Source: Pseudoalteromonas sp. SMS1 (GTDB lineage Bacteria > Pseudomonadota > Gammaproteobacteria > Enterobacterales > Alteromonadaceae). From it: a DNA stretch of 64,000 bases. The stretch is taken from positions 124,001 through 188,000 of the forward strand of contig NZ_JAKGBI010000013.1 of assembly GCF_021530565.1 (NCBI RefSeq). Reading direction: 5' to 3'. A program made the position numbers and the translations under genes. This document shows positions 1 to 11,004 of the stretch, piece after piece. Position 1 is the first letter of the stretch. Every line of letters starts with the position of its first letter. The notes under the pieces were generated by a model that saw only the letters and a list, made by a program, of their open reading frames with translations, searched no databases and was not told where the DNA came from.

Positions 1-764
1 AAGTAATGGCCGCTAAAGAGGCGGGCCATCCAATTTTGGATCCATTGTTCAAAGACACCGATGGTATGGCGGATGGCCCAGAAGAGCTAGACAAACTACC
101 AAGTATCGTGGTTGTCATTGATGAATTTGCTGACATGATGATGATTGTTGGCAAAAAGGTTGAGGAGCTTATCGCGCGAATTGCGCAAAAAGCACGTGCC
201 GCAGGTATTCATTTGGTCTTAGCAACTCAGCGACCTTCTGTAGATGTTATTACGGGTTTAATTAAAGCCAATATACCAACAAGAATGGCATTCCAAGTTT
301 CTAGTAAAATAGACTCAAGAACCATTCTTGATCAGCAAGGTGCTGAAAACCTACTGGGTATGGGTGATATGCTTTATCTGCCGCCTGGCACAAGTGTACC
401 GATTCGCGTCCATGGTGCCTTTGTGGACGACCATGAAGTGCATGCCGTTGTTAATGACTGGAAAGCAAGAGGCAAGCCGAACTACGTTGAAGACATATTA
501 TGTGGTGAAGCAACGGAAGAAATTTTATTGCCAGGTGAACAAGCTGAAGGCGCAGACGAAGAGTCAGATCCTTTGTATGATGAAGCCGTTGCATTTGTAA
601 TTGAAACAGGAAAAGTGTCTGTTTCAAGTGTACAGCGTAAATTACGAGTTGGGTATAACCGTGCTGCGCGTCTGGTTGAACAAATGGAAATGTCAGGTGT
701 CGTCAGTGCACCAGGGCATAACGGCGCAAGAGAAGTATTAGTACCGAAAGGTGGAGCAAATTAA
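1..764 (+). CDS. ftsK: DNA translocase FtsK, C-terminal part (5' truncated by window edge)
   Basis: This is the C-terminal end of the septum-located DNA pump that moves chromosome termini and activates XerCD at dif. The frame is open to the window edge, so the start and the membrane domain lie outside. Visible are the motor-domain Walker B region ([12 protein letters not shown]), the conserved stretch [19 protein letters not shown], the segment [19 protein letters not shown], and a C-terminal winged-helix gamma domain (from about [10 protein letters not shown] to the end) that reads KOPS sites in the family. The stop lies one base before the lolA ATG, and the lolA ribosome binding site is inside this gene, as in many gammaproteobacteria. 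Confidence 0.97.
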   Translation, partial: VMAAKEAGHPILDPLFKDTDGMADGPEELDKLPSIVVVIDEFADMMMIVGKKVEELIARIAQKARAAGIHLVLATQRPSVDVITGLIKANIPTRMAFQVSSKIDSRTILDQQGAENLLGMGDMLYLPPGTSVPIRVHGAFVDDHEVHAVVNDWKARGKPNYVEDILCGEATEEILLPGEQAEGADEESDPLYDEAVAFVIETGKVSVSSVQRKLRVGYNRAARLVEQMEMSGVVSAPGHNGAREVLVPKGGAN

Positions 765-765
765 A

Positions 766-1395
766 ATGAAGTTTAAATCAATAGCCTTAGTACTAGGTGT
801 AACCATTGGTGTAATGTCACAAGCGGTGGCAGGTGATGCGCAAGACTTGCAAGCCAAACTGAAAACATTAAACACTTTTCAAGCTGATTTTACACAGCAA
901 GTGAAGGATGAAGAAGGTGAGTTACTACAAGATGGGGTGGGTAACATTGCACTCAAATACCCATCTAAAATTCGTTGGCAACAAACCGAACCAGATGAGA
1001 CTTTACTTGTCTCGGATGGTCAAAAGACCTTTTATTTTGACAGTTTCGCAGAACAAGTTACTGTGATGAAAACCGCAGGTTTGATTGACACCACGCCATT
1101 TGTGCTATTGACCACACAGGACAAAGCGCAGTGGGAAAAATATAAAGTTGTCAAAATTGATACGGGTTTTCGTGTGTCACCTAAACAAAATGTCGAGTCT
1201 CAAGTTGAGTTGCTTGACATCATTTTCAAGCAAAATGGGATTGAAATAGCATCAATAAAGATTAAGGATGCTTCTGGGCAAACATCAACTTTTACTTTTG
1301 AAAATGCGCAGTCAAATATTCCGTTAGAGGATGCGTCATTCACCTTTAAGATTCCTCATGGAGTGGTCATAGACGACCAAACTGAAAGTGACTAA
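766..1395 (+). CDS. lolA: Outer-membrane lipoprotein carrier protein LolA
   Basis: LolA is the periplasmic chaperone that takes lipoproteins from LolCDE and delivers them to LolB at the outer membrane. The 209-residue product has a signal peptide ([21 protein letters not shown]) and the family pattern of a short helix ([19 protein letters not shown]) followed by beta strands ([27 protein letters not shown]). A GTG 15 bases upstream is in frame, but the ATG at 766 is preferred: GGAG at 752-755 gives correct spacing and the signal peptide starts cleanly. The end overlaps the rarA start by 8 bases, so translational coupling is likely. Confidence 0.95.
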   Translation: MKFKSIALVLGVTIGVMSQAVAGDAQDLQAKLKTLNTFQADFTQQVKDEEGELLQDGVGNIALKYPSKIRWQQTEPDETLLVSDGQKTFYFDSFAEQVTVMKTAGLIDTTPFVLLTTQDKAQWEKYKVVKIDTGFRVSPKQNVESQVELLDIIFKQNGIEIASIKIKDASGQTSTFTFENAQSNIPLEDASFTFKIPHGVVIDDQTESD

Positions 1396-2743
1396 TTTAG
1401 GATTTGATTTTGCACCTGATGTAAGACCTTTGGCCGCTAGAATGCGGCCAAAGTCGTTACAGGGCTATATTGGCCAGACACATATACTTGCCCAAGGCTC
1501 AGTGCTTTATCGCGCCATTGAACAAGGTAAATGCCATAGTTTGATCCTGTGGGGACCTCCCGGCGTGGGTAAAACAACACTAGCCCAGATTATCGCGCAC
1601 CATGCAAATGCGGAGCTGGCAAAATTATCTGCCGTAACGGCTGGCGTTAAAGAGATAAGAGAAGTGGTTTTAGAAGCCAAGAGTCGACTTGCTCAAGCCG
1701 GACGTAGGACACTGTTGTTTGTTGATGAAGTTCATCGGTTTAATAAGTCGCAGCAAGACGCATTTTTGCCCCATATTGAAGATGGAACGTTTGTTTTCAT
1801 AGGGGCGACCACTGAGAATCCATCCTTCGCACTTAATAACGCAATTTTATCCCGAGCACGTGTATATACATTAAAACCGCTCAGTGAAAATGAGCTTGTG
1901 ACGGCGTTGCATAACGCTTTAAATGAGGACGAACAACTTAGTAAATTGCAAGTTGATATCTCGGCGCAAGCGTTAGAGGTGATCGCACAGGCTGCTGATG
2001 GCGATATGCGTAAAGCGCTTAACTTGTTAGAGCAGGCAGTTGACTTAGGTACGCAAATCGAAGAGCGAGTAGAAATAGACAGCAGCGTCATTGAACAGAT
2101 CCTACCGAGCCATTTGGCAAAATACGATAAAGGTGGTGATATATATTACGATTTGATATCAGCGTTTCATAAGTCGGTTAGGGGCAGCGCACCAGATGCG
2201 GCGTTATACTGGTACTGTAGAATACTAGCGGGGGGCGGAGACCCATTATATGTTGCGCGCCGACTACTTGCTATTGCCACTGAAGATATTGGAAATGCTG
2301 ATCCAAGAGCTATGCAGGTGGCCTTGAATGCTTGGGATATTTATCATCGAGTGGGTCCTGCAGAGGGTGAAAGGGCAATCGCGCAAGCCACGCTATACCT
2401 GGCCAGTGCCGCAAAAAGCAATGCCGTTTATACGGCCTTTAAACAGGCAAAACGAGATGCCATGTCTGATCCAGATTTACCCGTACCAGAGCACTTAAGA
2501 AATGCACCCACAAAATTAATGAAGGAAATGGGGTTTGGTGAAGCATATCGCTATGCGCACGATGAAAGTGGTGCCTATGCAGCTGGCGAAAATTACTTTC
2601 CACAAGCGATTTCTGACAGGCAATATTATTTCCCCACAGATCGTGGTCTAGAGAAGCAAATAACAGATAAACTGAACTACCTTAAATCTCTTGACGCCTC
2701 AAGTGAGCAAAAAAGATATGGAAACATGCCGGATAAGTCCTAA
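1388..2743 (+). CDS. rarA: Replication-associated recombination protein A (AAA+ ATPase)
   Basis: RarA (MgsA) belongs to the clamp-loader-like AAA+ family and acts at stalled replication forks. The 451-residue product has Walker [10 protein letters not shown] at about residues 56-64, Walker [11 protein letters not shown] at about 109-118, a sensor 1 region (GATTENPSF), and the C-terminal tetramerisation region with the family motif [20 protein letters not shown]. It begins with GTG inside the last codons of lolA. The usual lolA-rarA-crcB-serS order is kept, and crcB follows with no gap. Confidence 0.96.
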   Translation: MTNLGFDFAPDVRPLAARMRPKSLQGYIGQTHILAQGSVLYRAIEQGKCHSLILWGPPGVGKTTLAQIIAHHANAELAKLSAVTAGVKEIREVVLEAKSRLAQAGRRTLLFVDEVHRFNKSQQDAFLPHIEDGTFVFIGATTENPSFALNNAILSRARVYTLKPLSENELVTALHNALNEDEQLSKLQVDISAQALEVIAQAADGDMRKALNLLEQAVDLGTQIEERVEIDSSVIEQILPSHLAKYDKGGDIYYDLISAFHKSVRGSAPDAALYWYCRILAGGGDPLYVARRLLAIATEDIGNADPRAMQVALNAWDIYHRVGPAEGERAIAQATLYLASAAKSNAVYTAFKQAKRDAMSDPDLPVPEHLRNAPTKLMKEMGFGEAYRYAHDESGAYAAGENYFPQAISDRQYYFPTDRGLEKQITDKLNYLKSLDASSEQKRYGNMPDKS

Positions 2744-4430
<1,687 letters not shown>

Positions 4431-4449
4431 CTTCCCAAGTTATTGAAAT

Positions 4450-4477
4450 CAGGTCGCTATCTAGCGGCCTTTTTTGT
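4450..4477 (+). terminator. Rho-independent terminator after serS
   Basis: An inverted repeat with stem GGTCGC/GCGGCC (one wobble pair) is followed by a run of six T, 20 bases after the serS stop. Confidence 0.75.
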
Positions 4478-4548
4478 GACAAAATAATGAATGTTTTTTT
4501 ACAGGTTTTTTGATTTATTTTTATATTTCCATTGGTTTTTTGGGTTTT

Positions 4549-4809
4549 TTAATCTGTTTTGTGCTTTAAATTTAAATTATCAAACCTTTTTAAGAAAACC
4601 CCAGAAAGTTCTTGTCGTTTAATTATTGCATGTATTCGAGATCTATGATTAATTGAATCTTGAGGTTTGGCCATTCCTTCTGAATAAGCATTGCGCGCAC
4701 ACTTTTTGCTGCGAGCAGGATGCGTATTGTTATCATTATTGCAAAAACTAATTTTGATTCTATCCAAAGTAGTTACGCGACATACTGTACAACAGAGATT
4801 ATCTTTCAT
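4549..4809 (-). CDS. Possible small Cys/His-rich protein (86 aa), unrecognised
   Basis: I do not recognise this family. The 86-residue product has a spaced pattern of potential metal ligands: CCTVC near the N terminus, then a further Cys, HPARSKKC with a His and a Cys, and a basic C-terminal part. The composition and the stretch KKCARNAYSEGMAKPQDSI look like real protein rather than a shadow, and no better frame exists on the other strand. Against it, no clear Shine-Dalgarno sequence precedes the ATG. It lies in the otherwise empty 530 bases between serS and rmf. Conservation across related genomes would decide. Confidence 0.4.
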   Translation of the reverse strand: MKDNLCCTVCRVTTLDRIKISFCNNDNNTHPARSKKCARNAYSEGMAKPQDSINHRSRIHAIIKRQELSGVFLKRFDNLNLKHKTD

Positions 4810-4956
4810 GCTGATATCGAACTTTATAGAGGTACTTCTTACTAAAGCAGAGGATAAAACTCAAAGAAGTTGAAAATTACGGTTGCGTTAACTATTTATT
4901 AAATGTGGATGTCATAAGACTAAAGCAATCAAAAACTGAAGGTGAGGAATTTACCT

Positions 4957-5127
4957 ATGAAGAGACAGAAAAGAGACCGTTTAGAGAGAGCACACTCACA
5001 GGGATTTAAAGCAGGTTTAGCGGGGCGGTCCAAAGATTTATGTCCATATCAGCAAATTGAGCACAGATCAGAATGGTTAGGTGGCTGGCGAGAGGCCATA
5101 GACAATCGCAACATGTTTAAAACGTAA
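4957..5127 (+). CDS. rmf: Ribosome modulation factor
   Basis: RMF dimerises 70S ribosomes into inactive 100S particles in stationary phase. The 56-residue product has the family body (MKRQKRDRLERAHSQGFKAG, then a CPYQ segment and the GGWREA motif before the C terminus), with the length of E. coli RMF. The start is the ATG at 4957: GGTGAGG at 4941-4947 is its ribosome binding site, and the in-frame GTG at 4942 lies inside that site. It stands alone and converges on fabA, as in many gammaproteobacteria. Confidence 0.95.
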   Translation: MKRQKRDRLERAHSQGFKAGLAGRSKDLCPYQQIEHRSEWLGGWREAIDNRNMFKT

Positions 5128-5155
5128 AACAACATCGTCATCAAATTTGAGTAAT

Positions 5156-5190
5156 AAAAAAGCCCCTTACATGAGGGGCTTAATTTTTTG
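5156..5190. terminator. Bidirectional terminator between rmf and fabA
   Basis: A 7-base stem AGCCCCT/AGGGGCT has A-rich sequence on its left and a T run on its right, so it can end both the rmf and the fabA transcripts. Confidence 0.8.
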
Positions 5191-5206
5191 TCTGATAAAA
5201 GGGGAT

Positions 5207-5722
5207 TTAGAAAGCGCTTGTGTCTTGGAATAGGCCTACTTTCAAATCTTTCGCTTCATAGATAACACGGCCATCTACTTCAACAACACCATCAGCCAAG
5301 CCCATAAACAATTTACGCTTGATAACACGTTTCATGTCTACGCGATACGTAACTTTTTTTGCTGTTGGCAAGATTTGTCCCGTGAACTTAACTTCACCTA
5401 CACCCAGAGCACGCCCTAAACCTGGTCCACCTGACCAACCTAAGAAAAAGCCAACAATTTGCCACATCGCGTCAAGTCCAAGGCAACCAGGCATGACCGG
5501 ATCACCACGGAAGTGGCAGTCGAAGAACCAAAGATCTGGGTTGATGTCCAACTCAGCGATGATTTGACCTTTACCAAATTCACCGCCGTCTTCGTTGATT
5601 TCTACAATGCGATCCATCATCAACATGTTGTCGATAGGTAGTCGGCAATTGTTTTCACCAAACATCTTTCCTTCAGCACAAAGGATTAGTTCTTCTTTTG
5701 TATAGCTATTTTTAGGTTCCAT
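5207..5722 (-). CDS. fabA: 3-hydroxydecanoyl-ACP dehydratase/isomerase FabA
   Basis: FabA dehydrates 3-hydroxydecanoyl-ACP and isomerises trans-2 to cis-3-decenoyl-ACP, the branch point to unsaturated fatty acids. With the start at 5722 the protein has 171 residues, the family length. The catalytic His70 (DLWFFDCHF) and Asp84 ([13 protein letters not shown]) fall at the same numbers as in E. coli, and the C-terminal [13 protein letters not shown] is canonical. An ATG three codons upstream (5731) is an alternative; the open frame to 5782 is longer than the family. It is a single gene facing rmf. Confidence 0.96.
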   Translation of the reverse strand: MEPKNSYTKEELILCAEGKMFGENNCRLPIDNMLMMDRIVEINEDGGEFGKGQIIAELDINPDLWFFDCHFRGDPVMPGCLGLDAMWQIVGFFLGWSGGPGLGRALGVGEVKFTGQILPTAKKVTYRVDMKRVIKRKLFMGLADGVVEVDGRVIYEAKDLKVGLFQDTSAF

Positions 5723-5914
5723 AGTATTCATTCTATATTTATTAATTGCGGGTACTCTAGCGTACACTTGTACGCTAAACAACTCTGAACAGTTAAATTT
5801 TTACTTAGAATAGTCGTCAAAAGCATTAAAGTTAATTCTCTTTACGATTAACGCGATTTTTGATTGAAAAAACTTTATAATCAGTTTGTTTTGATAGTAA
5901 TTTAATGGAAGTTT

Positions 5915-6769
5915 ATGATCCTTTTTGTAGATGCCTTAACGGTAATAGATTTTTCTTACTTATGTGCCAAACGTGGAGCGGTTGGCGAAAGTTGGATTGT
6001 GGATATGACTTTGCATGGTCAGTTAAATGAAGAGTCTATGGTTTTAGACTTTGCAAAAGTGAAAAAACAGATAAAGCGCATCATCGATAATACAATAGAT
6101 CATAAATTAGCTATCCCTTCTCAGCTTAATTGCCAGTTTGAACAAAGTGACGGCAGAGTATCGTTCGATTACGAATTTAGTGGTCACCATCTCGCCATGA
6201 GTGCTCCAGATGAAGCCGTGTGTGTTGTCGAAGGTACACAGATTGATGAGCAGTCAGTGATTGCTTTTCTGAAAGCGCAGATTTTGCCTCAAATGCCTGA
6301 TAATGTTAAAGATATTGAAATAAACTTACGTCCTGAAGAAACGACCAGTTTTTACTACCATTACAGTCATGGTTTGAAAAAACATGACGGTAATTGTCAG
6401 CGAATTATTCATGGTCACCGCTCATTGATCGGTATTTTCTTCGATGACGTTAGTATGCCTCGATTGCAAAAAGAGTGGTCTCAAAGATGGGAAGACATTT
6501 ATCTCGGCACGCTAGAAGATAAAATTGAGCATGCTCAACTTAAATATATTTCGGCAAAAGAACAAGATTATGCGTTTGCTTATGAATCTTCTCAAGGCTA
6601 TTTTGAAATGGTTATAAGTAAAGCTAGGTGTGAAATTTTGCCGTGCGATACGACGGTTGAGTGTATTGCCGAATATCTTGCTGGTGAAATCAAAAATGCT
6701 TACCCAGACAAGCAAGTTAAAGTACGTGCTTATGAAGGTGTGGGAAAAGGAGCGATTGCTTATGCATAA
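5915..6769 (+). CDS. Tandem PTPS/QueD-like (6-carboxytetrahydropterin synthase family) protein
   Basis: The 284-residue protein carries two T-fold segments resembling 6-pyruvoyl-tetrahydropterin synthase/QueD, which normally bind a pterin and a His-coordinated zinc. The first half has the family features LDFAKVKKQIKRII and DHKLA but lacks the zinc-binding HGH. The second half has a QueD-like zinc motif (HYSHGLKKHDGNCQRIIHGH) but not the downstream DF...DH features. The two halves may therefore form one split active site, or the protein may have another role. A good ribosome binding site (GGAAG, 5906-5910) supports the start. The last 8 bases overlap the following peptidase gene. Confidence 0.75.
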   Translation: MILFVDALTVIDFSYLCAKRGAVGESWIVDMTLHGQLNEESMVLDFAKVKKQIKRIIDNTIDHKLAIPSQLNCQFEQSDGRVSFDYEFSGHHLAMSAPDEAVCVVEGTQIDEQSVIAFLKAQILPQMPDNVKDIEINLRPEETTSFYYHYSHGLKKHDGNCQRIIHGHRSLIGIFFDDVSMPRLQKEWSQRWEDIYLGTLEDKIEHAQLKYISAKEQDYAFAYESSQGYFEMVISKARCEILPCDTTVECIAEYLAGEIKNAYPDKQVKVRAYEGVGKGAIAYA

Positions 6770-7580
6770 ACTATTGCTCGCGCTCAGTGCTTGCTTTGCA
6801 TTGAATGTGCAGGCAGTTGAGTTGAAAGGAAATCTGACTCAAGGTGGTATGGTTACTGGCACGATAGAAGGTGTTAAATCCGTTAAATTTAATGATAGGC
6901 CATTGCAAATATCACCCAATGATAAGTTTGTCTTTGGTTTTGGCCGCGATGCCAAGGCAGAACATACCCTTTCTTGGATTGATGAAAGTGGCAAGAAGCA
7001 TGTGAAGCAGATACTAATAACCAGCCGTGAGTATGACATTGAACGTATTACAGGGGTTGCAAAAAAGTATGTTTCTCCGCCCAAAGAGGTGCTTGAGCGG
7101 ATCCGTAGTGATGCGGCAAAGGTCAGTGCCGCAAGGGCAAAGGCAAGCTCACTTGAATATTTTGATGACCCTGTTTATCGTCCAGCCAAGGGCAGAATTT
7201 CAGGCGTTTATGGTAGTCAAAGATACTTCAATGGGGAGCCAAGAAGGCCTCATTTTGGACTAGATATTGCCAATAAAACGGGGACACCAATTTGGGCGCC
7301 GTTGTCAGGCAAAGTTGTATTAGCGGAACCTGACCTCTATTACAGCGGAGGAACGCTAATTCTTGACCACGGTTATGGCATTACCTCGACTTATATTCAC
7401 ATGAATAAGCTGCATGTAAAAGTTGGCGATAAAGTCAATACAGGTGAGCTGATAGGTGATATTGGCGCGACTGGGCGCGTGACAGGCCCTCATTTAGATT
7501 GGCGTTTTAATTGGTTTGGGGAGCGTTTAGACCCTGAACTCATAATGATTGATAAATTAGCAAACAGTAATAAGCAGTAA
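6762..7580 (+). CDS. M23 family metallopeptidase (LytM-type), exported
   Basis: Zinc peptidase fold that cuts peptidoglycan crosslinks or acts as an amidase activator. The 272-residue product has a signal peptide (MHKLLLALSACFALNVQA), an N-terminal beta domain, and a C-terminal M23 domain with the first zinc motif HFGLDIA (H...D), then YIHMNKL and GPHLDWRFNW (HxH-like region). The start at 6762 has AAAGGAG at 6746-6752 and overlaps the upstream QueD-like gene by 8 bases. The acyl-CoA thioesterase gene follows after 3 bases, so the three probably form an operon. Confidence 0.88.
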   Translation: MHKLLLALSACFALNVQAVELKGNLTQGGMVTGTIEGVKSVKFNDRPLQISPNDKFVFGFGRDAKAEHTLSWIDESGKKHVKQILITSREYDIERITGVAKKYVSPPKEVLERIRSDAAKVSAARAKASSLEYFDDPVYRPAKGRISGVYGSQRYFNGEPRRPHFGLDIANKTGTPIWAPLSGKVVLAEPDLYYSGGTLILDHGYGITSTYIHMNKLHVKVGDKVNTGELIGDIGATGRVTGPHLDWRFNWFGERLDPELIMIDKLANSNKQ

Positions 7581-7583
7581 ATA

Positions 7584-8015
7584 ATGACAGATTTAGAAAG
7601 AGATGCGCTCATTGCACAGCGTATTGAAGATTCAACAACTTCAGTGACTAAAACCGTATTCCCAGGTAGGACGAACCACCACAATACATTATTTGGCGGT
7701 GACGCGTTAGCTTGGATGGATGAAGTAGCATTCATTGCTGCAACTCGGTTTTGTCGCAAGCCGCTAGTAACGATTTCTTCTGACCGTGTTGATTTTAAAG
7801 AAGCCATTCCTGCAGGAACATTTGCAGAATTAGTGTCAAAAGTTGTTCATGTCGGTAATACTAGCCTTAAAGTTGAAGTGCAGATTTTCCTTGAAACGAT
7901 GCACAAAGATGACAAGCACCTTGCCATTTCAGGCAATTTCACCTTTGTTGCAGTGGACGACAACCATCGTCCAACACCTGTCGTTTGTGAAAAAATGCTA
8001 AACGGCTTTAAATAA
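7584..8015 (+). CDS. Acyl-CoA thioesterase, hot-dog fold (YciA-like)
   Basis: Single hot-dog-domain thioesterase of 143 residues that hydrolyses acyl-CoA in the cytoplasm. Family features seen are HHNTLFGGDALAWMDEVA near residues 31-48, with the catalytic-type Asp on the central helix, and the strand VTISSDRVDFKEAIPAGT. It starts 3 bases after the peptidase stop. The exact substrate range (short-chain versus broad) cannot be told from sequence. Confidence 0.9.
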   Translation: MTDLERDALIAQRIEDSTTSVTKTVFPGRTNHHNTLFGGDALAWMDEVAFIAATRFCRKPLVTISSDRVDFKEAIPAGTFAELVSKVVHVGNTSLKVEVQIFLETMHKDDKHLAISGNFTFVAVDDNHRPTPVVCEKMLNGFK

Positions 8016-8300
8016 CGATATGGATTGGGGTATGAACGTATGGGCATATCCCTATTTGACGCGCCTTTCCAACGATGCTAGCAGTACATCTTCACGTTAA
8101 GTTTTTTCTATTAAAAACTCCTCTCAAACATCACATTAGCTGTATACCTTCAAACGCTAACTCAACAGATGCAGATTTTTTCATCACGTTGGCACGGCAC
8201 ACCATTTAAAAATGACGGCTCACTGAATAATAATTATTCCTGCTAGAAAATACTGTTCTACACTTATTCGTGGTTGATACTAACGGTTAAGGAGGCAGTG
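8016..8300. other. Intergenic region with no supported gene
   Basis: These 285 bases between the thioesterase gene and a small hypothetical gene carry no convincing reading frame. A strong ribosome binding site (GGAGG, 8291-8295) for the next gene sits at the right edge. Confidence 0.5.
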
Positions 8301-8594
8301 ATGATTTCTGTGCATAGAGAATATTGTTTATCAGGTGAGAAAAACCTACACGCGCATGTTGAGGTATATCCAACGGGAACACTTGATATTGATATTATTG
8401 AGCTCCATGAGCACCATACGACTAAGTTCAACAACATAAAGTACGAACATAATGGTGTCGATATCGCGCTGAGCGGCAAAGAAGGCGCGGTTACGTGGCA
8501 AGTTGTTTTAAGAGAGCGAGACGCTCGTGAATTGTCGCATTTAATTGCTGACGCGAATGAAGAATTCGAAATATTAATGAGAGATCTAGGATAA
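8301..8594 (+). CDS. Conserved-looking hypothetical protein (97 aa)
   Basis: I do not recognise a named family. The start at 8301 is fixed by GGAGG at 8291-8295. The 97-residue product has no signal peptide and looks like a small alternating beta/alpha fold: beta-prone strands (LHAHVEVYPTGTLDIDIIEL, VDIALSG, VTWQVVLRERD) followed by a helix (ARELSHLIADANEEFEILMR). It is monocistronic and converges on the S41 peptidase gene. Confidence 0.65.
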   Translation: MISVHREYCLSGEKNLHAHVEVYPTGTLDIDIIELHEHHTTKFNNIKYEHNGVDIALSGKEGAVTWQVVLRERDARELSHLIADANEEFEILMRDLG

Positions 8595-8655
8595 AAGCAT
8601 ATGTCCTATGTAAGGCGATGTCAGGCGCACATAGGAGTGATAAGTCAATTAGACA

Positions 8656-8690
8656 AAAAGATGGCAGGAACAAAGCCTGCCATCGTAGTT
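8656..8690 (-). terminator. Terminator of the S41 peptidase gene
   Basis: A 9-base perfect stem GATGGCAGG (8660-8668) / CCTGCCATC (8676-8684) is followed on the minus strand by a T run, just after the peptidase stop codon. Confidence 0.75.
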
Positions 8691-8702
8691 AAAAGATATA
8701 AA

Positions 8703-10643
8703 TTAGAAGAAGTAACGTTTACCATTCCACAGAGGTTTGTTACCAGCGTCTAGGCCAACAAATTGAACGTTGCCCTGAGTGGTGCCTTCAGGTAAAGAAA
8801 ACTCAACTAACTGTGCTTCTGAGCCATACGCGTAAACATTGATACGTTCTACTTTGACGTTGTTTAGATATACATCAACATGCTCAGTGTTTTTAACTTC
8901 AATAGAGAAAACACCGTTTGTTTCAGCAAACTCAGACACGCGAGGTTGCAAGAAGTTTACAGCCGATGCTGTTTGAGGTTGGGTCAATAGGTCGCGTGCG
9001 ATAGTGGCAAAATTACCCGCATCATTGTCAAGAATGCTGTTTAAGGTTCTTGGTACAACCTGATTTGCAACACAGCCGTAATCTTCGATTAAAGCATTTT
9101 GATTGTGGCTATGACGTACCATTTGTCTCCAAGACACCGTCATTTCTTGGTTGTAAGGGAGGTGTTCAAATTTAGGTGCGCCAGCAAAACGAGCAAACAC
9201 AGAGTGTCTTAATACGTTTGCACCGCCAGCACCCGTTCGTAAGTTCTCACCATAGACCTTCGCAGCGCCATTATCTTGTACGGCACAGGTAAATACATCA
9301 CCTGAAGAATAAGTCTTGGCATTTGACCAAACACCAACAGGCTTGTAGTAGGATTGACCGAAGTTGTTATTCTGAGCTTTTGTCACATAAGTCGAGGTTG
9401 CAGTATATTGTGCATTTGTACCAGCAACGTCAGCCAATACATTGACCCAATTCTCCCCAAGAGTGGAGAAAATTGTTTCGTTCATCAGGTGGTGATTGAT
9501 GTCTGAATTAATGAAGCGTAGTTCAGTTGGACGTGTTTGTTTTGCAGAGAAAAGTTGAACTAATTCATCTGCATAGATAATGTTGCCACCGGGGTTATTT
9601 CTTACGTCAAAGACAAGTGCATCGGTATTAGCGAGTTCATTTTGCATTAGGCTACTGACAATCCAAACCGCGTCTTCTTTTGTAGCGCTAGGGGAGAAGC
9701 TATCCAGTTGAATATAGCCAACACTTTGACCGTCAACATTGCGGATAGCCCATGAGATCTCGCTATCAGCTGTTGGTGTAGTTGTGAAAGGTGCTGCATT
9801 GTTTTCGTCAAGTTCTGCTTTAATTTCAGCAAACATTTGAGCTTCTAAGTTTGTGCTGTCAGAAACTGATTCCGTCAGCGCATTTGTGTTTCCTGTAGCC
9901 GCAGAAGTACGAGGGAGTCTTGCTACCCAAGGCACCACAGTTGTATAGGTTTCACCTGTTGCGTGAGATACAAATTCAATGGTTACCTCATTTTCTTGTG
10001 GTACCAGAGAGATAGCATGGCCTTTATATGTGATTGCGCCAAGTGCTCGGACAAATCCTGCATCAGGGTTTGCGCCAAAACCTGCATTGAGGTTTTGCTC
10101 TACGACGTCGTAAATAGACACGCCATTGTAAGAGACTACTTTGTCGCCAACTTCAGGCAGTCTAACTCCGCCAACATATGGGATTAGATTTTCAAGTAAG
10201 TTAGATACTCGTACTTCCGGGTTGCCCAAAACATCCACCGTTTTACCAAATTCAAACGGTAAAATTGACGCAAAGTTTCTGACGGGGGTTGGGTGGACAT
10301 ACACTAAATGTAGATCACGCTGAGCTTTGAAGATTTTAGTTAAACGTTCATTTAACTGTTGAGAATTTAAAGAGTCAAGATCTGCGATTACATCATTGAT
10401 TGCATCAACTGGGTTTACGTGGCCTGTTGGTGAAATGCCATAATAGATGTCTTTTGCATAGCGGTGCACATAGAGGCCTTCAAGCAACTGTTTTGCTTGG
10501 TTAACAACGGTGAGCTTTTCCTGCTGGGTATATTCTGGATATTGGATTTGATCTCTAGTTTCAGAAAGTAAAGCGTAGTTACTAGCTAAAGCTTGAGAAC
10601 CGAATGTAAGTGCTAAAGCACTCGCCAAGATAGACTTTTTCAT
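8703..10643 (-). CDS. Secreted S41 family (tail-specific-type) peptidase
   Basis: An exported serine peptidase of 646 residues. The signal peptide is MKKSILASALALTFGSQALA. A PDZ-like region (LPEVGDKVVSYNGVSIYDVV) precedes the S41 domain, in which VGYIQLDSFS and VFDVRNNPGGN are clear. The catalytic Ser is probably Ser447 in YSSGDVFTCAVQDNG, matching the family pattern around the nucleophile. The C-terminal part adds a small beta domain. The ATG at 10643 is chosen because AGGGA precedes it and the signal peptide begins there; the longer frame to 10730 adds a second hydrophobic stretch without a site. The substrate is unknown. Confidence 0.85.
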   Translation of the reverse strand: MKKSILASALALTFGSQALASNYALLSETRDQIQYPEYTQQEKLTVVNQAKQLLEGLYVHRYAKDIYYGISPTGHVNPVDAINDVIADLDSLNSQQLNERLTKIFKAQRDLHLVYVHPTPVRNFASILPFEFGKTVDVLGNPEVRVSNLLENLIPYVGGVRLPEVGDKVVSYNGVSIYDVVEQNLNAGFGANPDAGFVRALGAITYKGHAISLVPQENEVTIEFVSHATGETYTTVVPWVARLPRTSAATGNTNALTESVSDSTNLEAQMFAEIKAELDENNAAPFTTTPTADSEISWAIRNVDGQSVGYIQLDSFSPSATKEDAVWIVSSLMQNELANTDALVFDVRNNPGGNIIYADELVQLFSAKQTRPTELRFINSDINHHLMNETIFSTLGENWVNVLADVAGTNAQYTATSTYVTKAQNNNFGQSYYKPVGVWSNAKTYSSGDVFTCAVQDNGAAKVYGENLRTGAGGANVLRHSVFARFAGAPKFEHLPYNQEMTVSWRQMVRHSHNQNALIEDYGCVANQVVPRTLNSILDNDAGNFATIARDLLTQPQTASAVNFLQPRVSEFAETNGVFSIEVKNTEHVDVYLNNVKVERINVYAYGSEAQLVEFSLPEGTTQGNVQFVGLDAGNKPLWNGKRYFF

Positions 10644-11004
10644 ATCTTTTTCCCTAAGGTTGTTTTTGTTGTTCCTGAAATAAAAACCTGTATTTTCAAA
10701 AAAAATAACAACCAGTAGGAAAATCCCCATTTTTTTTGCAAATAATTTACATGGTCCAGCTTAAATTAAATCTATTAATCTAATTAAAACAGATATATAC
10801 ATTTGTTATGGTTCCTCAAAATACTTACTAATCAAAATGCTATACATTGTCTAGCTGGCACAATTTAAGGGAGTATCGCTCATGCCCTAGTTTAGTAATA
10901 CGTAGCGATTAGCTCAATATTAGCTAAGGTTACACAATACATTGGCAGCGTTTTGAATGCTCTAAAGCTCGATAAAACAAACATTAGATAAAAAGAGGGG
11001 AACA

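Noticed and set aside
4691-4873. Plus-strand 60-codon frame between serS and rmf
   Set aside because: Lies opposite the more protein-like minus-strand frame, no ribosome binding site.
8584-8640. Inverted repeat TCCTATGT…ACATAGGA after the 97-aa gene
   Set aside because: Eight-base arms with a 17-base loop and no T run; the adjacent 8660-8684 hairpin is the better terminator.
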